27,892 nucleotides of DNA from Rhodoferax sp. (GCA_020048295.1 JAIFMT010000163.1:1-27892); one strand, 5' to 3'; shown: positions 21,272 through 27,892, numbered from the stretch's first letter. Numbers and translations: made by a program. Notes: generated by a model not told the origin, from the letters alone.

Positions 21272-22054
21272 TCAGCGAGTCACTGCGGTCTTGTTGTCCA
21301 GAAAGCCATGGCTGCGGAAAATGGCCTGTCCTTCTTCGCTCTCGGCAAGCTTCATGAACTTGCGGGCCAGGTCGGCGTTTTTACTGCTTTTGAGCAGGTT
21401 CAGCAGCAGTGCCTGGGGTTTGGCGACTTTCGGGCTCAGGTCAACCACATCCAGTTTGGCCGCGTTGTCGCCAAAAAACACGCTGGCACGCCAGCTTAGC
21501 GTCAAGTCGCCTTCACCCTTTTTCATGGCATTCATCAGACTGCGTGAATCAGGTGCCAAAAAGGCACTTGCCTTGACCACTTTGGGGTAAATGCCCATGC
21601 CGTCGAGCACGGCCTTGGACTCCTGGCCCACACTGCCTGACTCTGCATTGCCCAGAATGACCGTCAAATCCTTGCGCAGCATCTCTTGCAGGTCGGCTTT
21701 GACCGCTTTCGGGTTGCCTTTTTGCACCACCATGGCGAGCTGGTTGTAGCCGACGTTGACAAATTCACCGAGTAGGCCTTCCTTCAAGTGCTTGTCACGG
21801 TAAGAAGGCTCACCGGGCAGATACCAGTCGCCCACACCGCTCTTCTTGGCCGATTGGTACAGGTCTTCCGAGCCCCCTTGTGACACCAGAATCCTTACCC
21901 CTTCACGTTTGGTAAACAATTTTGTGATTTCGGTCATGGGTTTGACCATGGTAATTCCGCAATACAGCAGCATCTCTGGTTCTTCAGCCCGGGCCTGCAA
22001 GGGTGCGACCAGCAGCAGCGCGACGAGAACTGAATTGAGCAATTTTTTAAACAC
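21272..22054 (-). CDS. Periplasmic substrate-binding protein (ModA/PBP type 2-like)
   Basis: A 260-residue exported protein. The start is GTG at 22054, because AGGAGTT lies 8 bases upstream and the first residues (FKKLLNSVLVALLLVAPLQ, then ARA) form a signal peptide. The mature part begins EEPEMLLYCGITMVKPMTE and shows the type 2 periplasmic binding fold seen in ModA and related oxyanion-binding proteins: SQGGSEDLYQSAKKS, GDWYLPGEPSY, GNAESGSVGQESK, SPEGQAIF-like ESEEGQAIFRSHGF. No permease or ATPase gene adjoins it. Its neighbours are two chromate-transporter subunits upstream and the hybrid kinase downstream, so a role as sensory partner of the kinase is inferred. The ligand is unknown. Confidence 0.85.
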   Translation of the reverse strand: MFKKLLNSVLVALLLVAPLQARAEEPEMLLYCGITMVKPMTEITKLFTKREGVRILVSQGGSEDLYQSAKKSGVGDWYLPGEPSYRDKHLKEGLLGEFVNVGYNQLAMVVQKGNPKAVKADLQEMLRKDLTVILGNAESGSVGQESKAVLDGMGIYPKVVKASAFLAPDSRSLMNAMKKGEGDLTLSWRASVFFGDNAAKLDVVDLSPKVAKPQALLLNLLKSSKNADLARKFMKLAESEEGQAIFRSHGFLDNKTAVTR

Positions 22055-22060
22055 AGCAAT

Positions 22061-22067
22061 AACTCCT
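22061..22067 (-). promoter_or_regulatory. Ribosome-binding site AGGAGTT
   Basis: On the minus strand AGGAGTT is followed by six bases and then GTG 22054. It decides the GTG start of the binding-protein gene over the longer open frame from 22162. Confidence 0.75.
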
Positions 22068-22089
22068 ATAAAGAAACAAGTGTTGAATG

Positions 22090-22686
22090 TTAGACCAATC
22101 CCAACCAGCCCAGAAGCCCGCCGCCCGCGAGCAGCCAAAGCAGATGAATGCGGGTGCGCCATACCAGTAGCGTGCTACATGCCGTCAGCAACCATAAGGG
22201 CCAGTGCGCCAGCGTATTGCCAGCACTCAGGCTCAAAATCCAGCCGGTGGCCAGCAGCAAGCCCACCGCCACCGGTGCCATGCCTTGCTTGAAGGCACGC
22301 ACGCAGCGCAATTCGCGGTTTTGCTGCGCCCAGCGCGACGCTGCCAAAGTCAGTGTGGTGCTGGGCAGCAACATGCCCAGCATCGCCAACAGCATGCCCA
22401 GCAAGGCGCTGCCCCAGGCAGCGTGGCCGGCCAGCACGCCACCACTGGCGTTCAGTCCAACATTCCAGCCCAGCAGCGCGACGAACAAAACATTGGGGCC
22501 GGGTGCGGCCTGCCCCAGCGCGAATGAGGCGTTGAACTGGCTCTCGAGCAGCCAGTGATGTTGCAGCACCAAAATGCGGTGCATCTCGGGCACGGTGCTG
22601 ATGGCACCGCCAATGGCCAGTAGCGACAGCGATGCAAAGTGCGCCAGCAGCATCAGCCAGTCTGATGGGCTTAAGTGAATCGTCAT
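22090..22686 (-). CDS. chrA: Chromate transporter subunit, C-terminal-type half
   Basis: A 198-residue membrane protein of the CHR family with about five or six hydrophobic segments. The conserved CHR motif appears as LLAIGGAISTVPEMHR, followed by FALGQAAPGPNVLFVALLGW. Split ChrA systems are made of two half-size proteins encoded side by side. This is the second half, starting at ATG 22686 in an ATGA overlap with the first half (22683-22686). The pair may export chromate, or move another anion, since some CHR proteins have other substrates. It ends 35 bases before the binding-protein gene. Confidence 0.88.
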   Translation of the reverse strand: MTIHLSPSDWLMLLAHFASLSLLAIGGAISTVPEMHRILVLQHHWLLESQFNASFALGQAAPGPNVLFVALLGWNVGLNASGGVLAGHAAWGSALLGMLLAMLGMLLPSTTLTLAASRWAQQNRELRCVRAFKQGMAPVAVGLLLATGWILSLSAGNTLAHWPLWLLTACSTLLVWRTRIHLLWLLAGGGLLGWLGLV

Positions 22687-23309
22687 GCGCTGCCATTCTG
22701 GGTGCGGTGTTTGCCAAGCAGCCGGTACGCCCATCCGGCGCTCAGGCCACCGAGTCCCAGCAAAACCCAGATCAGGCCCATCCGCAATAGCGCAATAGCT
22801 ATAAATGTAAGAGCTATCAGCGCCCATTGTATATGGGCTGGAAGCACATTTTTCTTCAAGGATGGCAGCAATTTGAGGCCGGTGGCCACAATCAGACCCG
22901 CCGCCACAGCACTCATGCCGCGCAGCGCAGCCTGCACCTGAACGCTGTCGGATACACCGGCAAACAGCACCGCCACCGCAACAATGATCAATAGCGGAAA
23001 TGTCAGCATGCCGGCCAGGGCTACCAAGGCGCCGCGCAGCCCAAAATAGCGGTCGCCAATCATCATCGACAGGTTGATCACATTCGGGCCGGGCAGCACC
23101 TGGGCCACCGCCAAGTCTTCGATGAATTGCTCAGGGGTCAGCCAGCGCCTGCGCTCCACCAGTTCGCGCTGCACCACCGCCAGCACCCCGCCAAAGCCCT
23201 GCAACGCCAGCTGGGTAAAGGCCCAGAAAAGCGCGGCCAATGAATGCGGGCGAGGCGATGCAGGCAAGGCCGGGACAGTGGCTGGAACGGGGGGCTGCAT
23301 GGCGGGCAT
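22683..23309 (-). CDS. chrA: Chromate transporter subunit, N-terminal-type half
   Basis: A 208-residue membrane protein of the CHR family. Signatures are QLALQGFGGVLAVVQRELVE, then LTPEQFIEDLAVAQVLPGPN and LSMMIGDRYFGLRGA. Together with the next gene it makes a two-protein ChrA transporter. ATG 23309 is used; ATG 23300 is the alternative. Between 22794 and 22855 the coding sequence is unusually AT-rich, with codons such as ATA, CTT, ACA and ATT, and matches a short repeat found elsewhere in the window. It encodes part of a hydrophobic segment there (around LIALTFIAIALLR). The frame stays open across it. Confidence 0.88.
   Translation of the reverse strand: MPAMQPPVPATVPALPASPRPHSLAALFWAFTQLALQGFGGVLAVVQRELVERRRWLTPEQFIEDLAVAQVLPGPNVINLSMMIGDRYFGLRGALVALAGMLTFPLLIIVAVAVLFAGVSDSVQVQAALRGMSAVAAGLIVATGLKLLPSLKKNVLPAHIQWALIALTFIAIALLRMGLIWVLLGLGGLSAGWAYRLLGKHRTQNGSA
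22794..22855 (-). repeat. Short palindromic repeat, copy 2, inside chrA coding sequence
   Basis: Read on the minus strand it has the block order AAAAATG, CTTCCAGCC, GGGCGCTGATAGCT, ATAGCTATT, close to copy 3 (AAAAATG, CTCCAGCC, GTGCGATGATAGCT, ATTATTTTT). It holds the inverted arms ATAGCT (22795-22800) and AGCTAT (22812-22817) and is translated in frame as part of the first ChrA subunit. Confidence 0.6.
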
Positions 23310-23351
23310 GGCTGGATTATCTGCAGGTAAAAAAGCGCCGTTTGATCTGGG

Positions 23352-23489
23352 TCAAAACGTGCTGCCGCCTGGGCTGGCGGGTGGCTGCAGCGGCTTTGGG
23401 CATCTGGTGGACGCATCCGCCGGGCTAACGGCGGCTGTTGTGCGGGCATCGAGTTGCAGCAGCAGCCAGGCCCGCACGGCCGGGTCCAG
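23352..23489 (-). pseudogene. Shifted C-terminal remnant of the alpha/beta hydrolase
   Basis: From 23489 to the TGA at 23352 the minus strand encodes 45 residues starting LDPAVRAWLLLQLDAR. That segment looks like the last helix of this lipase family. It is in a different frame from the main hydrolase reading and has no start of its own. It is read here as the displaced 3' end of the same gene. Confidence 0.6.
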
Positions 23490-24297
23490 GCACCTGGGCG
23501 CGCTGTGGATAGACGATGTTGTCCTGGCGTGTCAGCGCGATCGACATCAGGCCGCGCAGCGCCGGTGTTTCACTGTTTTGCAGCGCTTGCAGCCAGGCGC
23601 TGTGCCAGAGCATCTGCGTTCCGTTGGGAGTGAGCGAAGCGTTGGCAATGCGTGTGCCCTGGTGCGGGCTGCCCAGCGTGATGACACGCGCCACACGCTG
23701 GCTGCCAAAGCGACGCAACCAGGCACGAATCACCAGGCCGCCCATGCTGTGGCCGACCAGCGCCAGCTGCTGTGCACCGCTGCTGGCCAGCAGTGCGCTG
23801 GCCGCCTGCTCAACGCGCTCGGCGTAGTCGTCAATCGAGGTAAACAAGGGCTCCAGGTCGATGGCCAGAACCGGATGGCCCGCTTGTCGCAAGTCGCTGG
23901 CCACGTTGTCCCACACCCGGTGATTGCAAACAAAACCATGCACCAGTAGCACCGGCAGTTGGGCGGGTTGGGTGGTCGGTACGGTTGGCGGCAAAATCCC
24001 CTGGCCCTGGCGCGGCCAGGGCTGGCGCAACATGAACACCGTGATGGCGGCCAAATATTCACCCCAAACGGCGCGCCACCAAAGCACGCCCTGGCCCGGC
24101 TCCCGGGAGCGCAGCATGGCGGTGATGATCACGGCAAACTGCAATAACAAGGGCAAGCCCAGCGCTCCCAGCGGCACCAGCCACAGCGCGTTGATACCCG
24201 GGCTGCGTTGCGCCAGCAATGCCGCCAGCCAGCTGCCCAGCAAGCCACCACACAGCCCCTGAAACAGGTAGAGACCACGAAGCAGTTGCGCAAGCAT
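23425..24297 (-). CDS. Alpha/beta hydrolase (lipase/esterase type), C-terminus frameshifted
   Basis: The frame gives 290 residues. Two hydrophobic N-terminal segments (about 4-26 and 36-61) suggest membrane anchoring. The hydrolase core has the oxyanion region LLVHGFVCNHRVWDNV, the nucleophile elbow GHSMGG with Ser184, and SPHQGTRIANASL. The likely catalytic aspartate is D259 in LTRQDNIVYPQ. After V269 the frame turns into a low-complexity tail (PGPGRAGLAAAATRCPHN). The family-like end LDPAVRAWLLLQLDAR is found in another frame from 23489. The GHxxL-type catalytic histidine segment expected between the two is absent. The gene is therefore probably inactivated, or the assembly is faulty here. 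It lies 27 bases after the acyltransferase gene. Confidence 0.75.
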   Translation of the reverse strand: MLAQLLRGLYLFQGLCGGLLGSWLAALLAQRSPGINALWLVPLGALGLPLLLQFAVIITAMLRSREPGQGVLWWRAVWGEYLAAITVFMLRQPWPRQGQGILPPTVPTTQPAQLPVLLVHGFVCNHRVWDNVASDLRQAGHPVLAIDLEPLFTSIDDYAERVEQAASALLASSGAQQLALVGHSMGGLVIRAWLRRFGSQRVARVITLGSPHQGTRIANASLTPNGTQMLWHSAWLQALQNSETPALRGLMSIALTRQDNIVYPQRAQVPGPGRAGLAAAATRCPHNSRR

Positions 24298-24310
24298 TTC
24301 AACACGCCTT

Positions 24311-24360
24311 AAAAATAATAGCTATCATCGCACGTCCGGTATAGGCTGGAGTGCATTTTT
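24311..24360 (-). repeat. Short palindromic repeat, copy 3, at the end of the acyltransferase gene
   Basis: On the minus strand: AAAAATG, CTCCAGCC, ATACCGGACGTGCG, ATGATAGCTATTATTTTT. It has the same block order as the copies near 12863 and 22794. It supplies the last codons and the TGA stop of the acyltransferase gene. Confidence 0.6.
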
Positions 24361-25248
24361 GCTTAAAACATCTGCAATCGTTGCGTCTTTTTCAGCCCAC
24401 AGCTGGTTGACCCATTGCTGGCAAGCTTCGCGCAGCGCGACCTCGCGGCTTTTGCCCGCTGAAGGATGCGCACTGGGCACCGGCAAGGTGCGTGCGCGCA
24501 CGATGACGCGGGGCACGCGCCCCTGCAAAAACTGCCAGAAGTTGGGTGTGCCATCCGGGTAAATCAGCGTGATGTCAAGCACTGCACCAAATTTTTCACC
24601 CATCGCGTCGAGTGCCAGCGTGATGCCGCCAGCCTTGGGTTTGAGCAAATGCCGGTAGGGCGATTGCTGGCGCTTTTGCTTGGCTGGGGTGCAGCGCGTG
24701 CCTTCCAGAAAATTCATCACACTGGTGGGCACCAAGGCGTATTTTTCGCAAGCAGCGCGGGTGGTGGCAGCGTCTTTGCCGCGCTCCCCGGGGTGTTGCT
24801 GCAAATAGGCTTCGCTGTGGCGACGCATGAACGGAAATTCAAGCGCCCACCAGGCCAGTCCCATGATGGGAACCCAGATCAGTTGTTTTTTCAGAAAAAA
24901 TTTCAGCAACGGAATGCGCCGGTTCAGCACATGCTGCAGCACCAGAATATCCACCCACGACTGGTGGTTGCACACCACCAGATACCACTGGCGCGGGCTC
25001 AAGTCCTCAATGCCGCTGACTTCCCAGTCCAGTGGCTGGGTCAGGCGCATCCAGCCGCTGTTGCCGGCAATCCAGGCCTCGGCAATACGCAGCAGCAGTG
25101 GGTCAATCAACAGCCGCACCCGCTTAAACGGCAGCAGCAGCTTGATGAACGAGACCAGCAGCAAAATCGGCACCCACAGCAAGATGTTGAGCAGCATCAG
25201 CAGGCTGGCAATGGCACCGATCACGGAGGCAGGCAAAAAGTGACGCAT
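24325..25248 (-). CDS. Lysophospholipid acyltransferase-family protein (YihG-like)
   Basis: A 307-residue membrane-associated acyltransferase of the PlsC/LPLAT superfamily. N-terminal hydrophobic segments (about 7-40) are followed by the catalytic HX4D motif NHQSWVD (H95, D100) and the substrate motif FLEGTRCTP (about 180-188). This resembles the YihG/YihK-type group, which moves acyl chains onto lysophospholipids or related acceptors; the substrate is not certain. The last residues (LSKNALQPIPDVR) and the stop are encoded by a short repeat, so the native C-terminus seems to have been replaced or extended. It is the first gene of a long minus-strand series. Confidence 0.88.
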   Translation of the reverse strand: MRHFLPASVIGAIASLLMLLNILLWVPILLLVSFIKLLLPFKRVRLLIDPLLLRIAEAWIAGNSGWMRLTQPLDWEVSGIEDLSPRQWYLVVCNHQSWVDILVLQHVLNRRIPLLKFFLKKQLIWVPIMGLAWWALEFPFMRRHSEAYLQQHPGERGKDAATTRAACEKYALVPTSVMNFLEGTRCTPAKQKRQQSPYRHLLKPKAGGITLALDAMGEKFGAVLDITLIYPDGTPNFWQFLQGRVPRVIVRARTLPVPSAHPSAGKSREVALREACQQWVNQLWAEKDATIADVLSKNALQPIPDVR

Positions 25249-25360
25249 AGTGGCTTGATATTTGGCGGCAACGAGGGTTGCAGCGCACTATTTTCGCGGA
25301 TGATTGAGCGGTTTTGGGCATCGGCTTTAGAGGAAGCCATTATTTGGCGGGGTACCAACA

Positions 25361-25567
25361 ATGATGTATGTTTTTTCGGTGTTGATTCTGGTCACCGTGG
25401 TGTTGAGCGTGTTCAGCGTGGACGAGGTGACCCAGGGCTTGGGGCAACTGCTGGGCGATGTCGGGGATAGCACCACGGCTGGCCAGGTGCTGCTGATGTT
25501 GTTGATTGTGCTGGGTGTGTTGCTGCTGGTGGGCTATGCGGCCTGGAAAAAGAGGGCTAAAAAATGA
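25361..25567 (+). CDS. Small two-segment membrane protein, unknown function
   Basis: A 68-residue hydrophobic protein. Its N-terminal segment (about residues 1-19) and C-terminal segment (about 43-62) flank a polar stretch with DEVTQGLGQLLGDVGDSTT; it ends in a basic tail (AWKKRAKK). I do not recognise a family. ATG 25361 or the adjacent ATG 25364 may be used; GGCGGGG lies just upstream. Its stop overlaps the start of the oxidoreductase gene as ATGA (25564-25567), so the two are probably translated together. The 112 bases before it separate it from the divergent acyltransferase gene and contain TTGGGC (25311-25316) and CATTAT (25338-25343), a weak promoter possibility. Confidence 0.6.
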   Translation: MMYVFSVLILVTVVLSVFSVDEVTQGLGQLLGDVGDSTTAGQVLLMLLIVLGVLLLVGYAAWKKRAKK

Positions 25568-26646
25568 ACTGGCAAGTGGCGCTGATCGGCTATGGTTCGG
25601 CTGGCAAGACCTTGCATGCACCGCTGCTGGCGGCTGTGCCGGGTTTGCAACTCACTTGCATCAGCTCCAGCCGGGCGCAGGCGGTGCAGCAAGACTGGCC
25701 GCAGCTGCGGGTGGTCGCCACTGCACAAGAAGCCTTCGACAGTGCCGACATCGACCTGGTCGTCATTGCCACACCCAACGACAGCCACTACCCGCTGGCA
25801 TTGGCGGCGCTGCAGGCCGGCAAGCATGTGGTGGTGGACAAACCCTGCACCGTGACACTGGCGCAAACTGAACATCTGCTGGAACTGGCGGCGCAACAGG
25901 GCAGGGTGTTGACGGTGTTTCAGAACCGGCGCTTTGACAGCGATTTTCTGGCCCTGCAACAAATACTGGCCAGCGCCGCACTGGGCCGGGTGGTGCAGGT
26001 GGAGTCGCATTTTGACCGCTATCGCCCGCAGGTGCCGGTGCGCTGGCGCGAATCCAGCCAGCCTGGCTCGGGCCTGTGGCTAGACCTGGGCCCACATCTG
26101 TTGGACCAGGCGCAGTGCCTGTGGGGCATGCCCGATGCCTTGAGCCTGGAACTTGCCAGCGTGCGCGATGGCGCGCAGGTCAACGACTGGTTTCATGCCG
26201 TGTTGCGCTACGAGCGTCTGGGTGGACTGCGGGTGATTTTGCACGCCAGCACGCTGGTGGCCGAGCCCGGGCCGCGCTGGGTGGTGCATGGCACGCAGGG
26301 CAGCTTCACCAAGTTCGGGCTGGACCGGCAAGAAGATGCACTGAAAACCGGCCATCAGCCACAGTGGGATGCGCAAGGCGATTGGGGTGCCGACCCGCAG
26401 CCTGGCGAGGTGTTGCACATGGCCCACATCGCCGGTGTGACAGCACCAGTGGCTGTGCGCCGTGCCGCCCCTCAGCCGCCGGGCAACTATTTGCATTACT
26501 ACGCGAACCTGCGCGACCATCTGCGCGGACAGGCTGATCTGCTGGTGACACCGGCGCAGGTGCGGCGCGTGATGCAATTGCTGGCGTTGGGCGAGCAAAG
26601 CGCGCGTGAAGGAAGATTTTTGCAGCTATCGCCGGCGCCTGGCTGA
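25564..26646 (+). CDS. Gfo/Idh/MocA-family oxidoreductase (YdgJ-like)
   Basis: A 360-residue NAD(P)-dependent oxidoreductase. The N-terminal Rossmann fold begins VALIGYGSAGKTLHAPLL; VVIATPNDSHYPLALAAL and the conserved DKPCTVTLAQTEHLLELA (the family EKP motif as DKP) follow. The C-terminal alpha/beta domain has VESHFDRYRPQVPVRWRE, GSGLWLDLGPHLLDQA and VVHGTQGSFTKFGLD, which strongly recall Escherichia coli YdgJ. These enzymes usually act on sugars, inositols or related polyols; the substrate cannot be read from sequence. The start overlaps the small membrane protein gene. Confidence 0.9.
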   Translation: MNWQVALIGYGSAGKTLHAPLLAAVPGLQLTCISSSRAQAVQQDWPQLRVVATAQEAFDSADIDLVVIATPNDSHYPLALAALQAGKHVVVDKPCTVTLAQTEHLLELAAQQGRVLTVFQNRRFDSDFLALQQILASAALGRVVQVESHFDRYRPQVPVRWRESSQPGSGLWLDLGPHLLDQAQCLWGMPDALSLELASVRDGAQVNDWFHAVLRYERLGGLRVILHASTLVAEPGPRWVVHGTQGSFTKFGLDRQEDALKTGHQPQWDAQGDWGADPQPGEVLHMAHIAGVTAPVAVRRAAPQPPGNYLHYYANLRDHLRGQADLLVTPAQVRRVMQLLALGEQSAREGRFLQLSPAPG

Positions 26647-26661
26647 TCGGCCGGCCACGGC

Positions 26662-26688
26662 TCAAGTTCTTGAGTGGGCCGTCGATAC
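26662..26688 (+). promoter_or_regulatory. Candidate sigma-28 (FliA) promoter
   Basis: TCAAGTTC at 26662-26669, an 11-base spacer, and GTCGATAC at 26681-26688 match the FliA consensus TAAAGTTT-N11-GCCGATAA at 12 of 16 positions with the exact spacing. It lies about 48 bases before the start of the YjfB-family gene, a family tied to motility. The -35 part also sits in the inverted repeat CTCAAG-TT-CTTGAG (26661-26674). Confidence 0.5.
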
Positions 26689-26735
26689 AGGGTGACGATG
26701 CCCTGTGATCCCTCCACCCTTTATCGGAGATAACC

Positions 26736-26936
26736 ATGAACATTTCCAACTCGCCTTCCGTTCAGTCGGCAACCGCTGCGGCGCAAGGCCAAACCGCCGA
26801 TGCCGTCAACATGCTGGTGCTGAAAAAGGCGCTTGACACTCAGGCCGCGGCAGCCGTCACGCTGATCCAGGCCATCCCGCAAATGCCACTGGCGACGCAA
26901 GGCACGCTGGGCACCCAGCTCAATACTTTTGCCTGA
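26736..26936 (+). CDS. YjfB-family putative motility protein
   Basis: A 66-residue protein beginning MNISNSPSVQSATAAAQGQ and continuing with a helical, Ala/Leu-rich segment (VNMLVLKKALDTQAAAAVTL). This fits the YjfB family (putative motility protein), small proteins often controlled with flagellar genes. There is no signal peptide or membrane segment. A good GGAG ribosome-binding site (26725-26728) lies 7 bases upstream of the ATG, and a sigma-28-like promoter lies further up. Molecular function is not known to me. Confidence 0.75.
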   Translation: MNISNSPSVQSATAAAQGQTADAVNMLVLKKALDTQAAAAVTLIQAIPQMPLATQGTLGTQLNTFA

Positions 26937-27098
26937 TCCGTCCAGCGGACGGTGGCAGGGTCCATCTGGCAACCGCTTGAAGTTGGCTTGCACCCGGTGG
27001 GGCAGAGTAACCCCGGCAGCGTCGTGTCAAGCCCCAAACCGTACACTTCAACGCTCTCGCCGTCATGGCGCTTATTTTTTGCCTGACCCAAGCCTTGC

Positions 27099-27892
27099 AT
27101 GAACGCACCCGTTGACGTGTCTTTTTCCCCCCGCGCTGCCAAACCCCTGGCCAGCTACCGCAAGTTCTGGGCGGCGCGCTTTGGCACGGCCCCGTTTTTG
27201 CCGATGAGCCGCGCCGAGATGGACAAGCTCGGCTGGGACAGCTGCGACATCATCCTGGTCACCGGCGATGCCTATGTCGATCACCCGAGCTTTGGCATGG
27301 CGGTGATTGGCCGCATGTTGGAGGCGCAGGGTTTTCGGGTGGGCATCATTGCTCAGCCGGATTGGCAAAGTGCCGAACCGTTTCGGGTGCTGGGCAAACC
27401 CAACCTGTTTTGGGGTGTCACCGCGGGCAACATGGACAGCATGATCAACCGCTACACCGCCGACCGCAAAATCCGCACCGACGATGCTTACACGCCCGGT
27501 GACGTGGCGGGCAAACGTCCTGACCGCGCCGCCATTGTTTATAGCCAGCGCTGCCGCGAGGCGTTCAAAGACGTTCCCGTCATCCTGGGTGGCATCGAAG
27601 GCAGCCTGCGCCGCATCGCGCATTACGACTACTGGAGCGACAAGGTACGCCGCAGCATCGTGGTGGATGCCAAGTGCGACCTGCTGCTGTATGGCAACGC
27701 CGAGCGTGCGATTGTCGAAATTGCCCACCGCCTGGCGGCGCGCGAGCCGGTGGAACACATCACCGACGTGCGCGGCACCGCGTTTGTGCGCCGATCGGAC
27801 GACGCGTCACGGCTGGGCTGGTTTGAGATTGACTCGACCAGCGTTGATGTGCCAGGGCGTATCGAGGCGCACGTCAACCCCTACCAGACCAC
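27099..27892 (+). CDS. YgiQ-family radical SAM protein, N-terminal part (runs off window)
   Basis: The frame from ATG 27099 is open to the window end, giving 264 full codons. It reads [20 protein letters not shown] and then shows the hallmark N-terminal domain of the YgiQ family: [77 protein letters not shown]. YgiQ proteins are large (about 700 residues) uncharacterised radical SAM enzymes. The CxxxCxxC cluster motif is not in the visible part and should come later. The 162 bases before it (26937-27098) hold nothing I recognise. Confidence 0.9.
   Translation, partial: MNAPVDVSFSPRAAKPLASYRKFWAARFGTAPFLPMSRAEMDKLGWDSCDIILVTGDAYVDHPSFGMAVIGRMLEAQGFRVGIIAQPDWQSAEPFRVLGKPNLFWGVTAGNMDSMINRYTADRKIRTDDAYTPGDVAGKRPDRAAIVYSQRCREAFKDVPVILGGIEGSLRRIAHYDYWSDKVRRSIVVDAKCDLLLYGNAERAIVEIAHRLAAREPVEHITDVRGTAFVRRSDDASRLGWFEIDSTSVDVPGRIEAHVNPYQT

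Noticed and set aside
23138..23449. 103-codon minus-strand frame covering the chrA start and hydrolase end
   Set aside because: It overlaps the clear ChrA N-terminus in another frame and is Cys/Trp/Pro-rich nonsense; only the separate frame at 23352-23489 resembles the hydrolase.
25260..25350. Direct repeat ATTTGGCGG at 25260-25268 and 25342-25350
   Set aside because: Nine bases in a short intergenic region with no mobile-element features; may be chance.

Overview
The window looks like chromosomal DNA of a betaproteobacterium of the order Burkholderiales, most likely family Comamonadaceae (Rhodoferax/Polaromonas-like). This rests on recalled protein similarity and gene order (ispG-hisS-yfgM-bamB-der-hfq-hflX-hflK-hflC-DUF2065-hisZ-purA), high GC, frequent ATGA-type gene overlaps, and a short palindromic repeat family I associate with this group. 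No database was consulted. No tRNA, rRNA, CRISPR array, IS element or phage gene was seen, and no gap without a gene exceeds 300 bases.

Layout. (1) 1-13450, plus strand: a housekeeping run with the 3' end of rodZ, ispG (broken in two frames), hisS, yfgM, bamB, der, hfq, hflX, hflK, hflC, a DUF2065 membrane protein, hisZ, purA and a phosphoribosyltransferase. It covers isoprenoid synthesis, histidyl-tRNA charging, outer-membrane assembly, ribosome maturation, RNA chaperoning, FtsH control and purine metabolism. (2) 13466-14830, plus: metC and a 38-residue lysine-rich protein. (3) 16582-14814, minus: tesA and the tRNA 2-selenouridine synthase gene mnmH. They diverge from an ABC ATPase gene (16581-17276, plus) whose start codon overlaps that of tesA. 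(4) 25248-17221, minus: acyltransferase, alpha/beta hydrolase (frameshifted), two half-size ChrA chromate-transporter subunits, a periplasmic ModA-like binding protein and a 1340-residue hybrid sensor kinase. (5) 25361-27892, plus: a small membrane protein coupled to a Gfo/Idh/MocA oxidoreductase, a YjfB-family protein behind a sigma-28-like promoter, and the 5' part of a YgiQ-type radical SAM gene.

Most notable: the binding protein and three-PAS/two-receiver/HPt kinase behind a chrA pair resemble a TorT/TorS-style sensing module and may sense an oxyanion. ispG and the hydrolase each appear to have lost roughly 50-70 bp with a frameshift. In the hydrolase the expected catalytic histidine is gone; in ispG the iron-sulfur cysteines are split between two frames. 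Three diverged copies of one repeat family occur. One lies inside chrA coding sequence and one supplies the C-terminus and stop of the acyltransferase.
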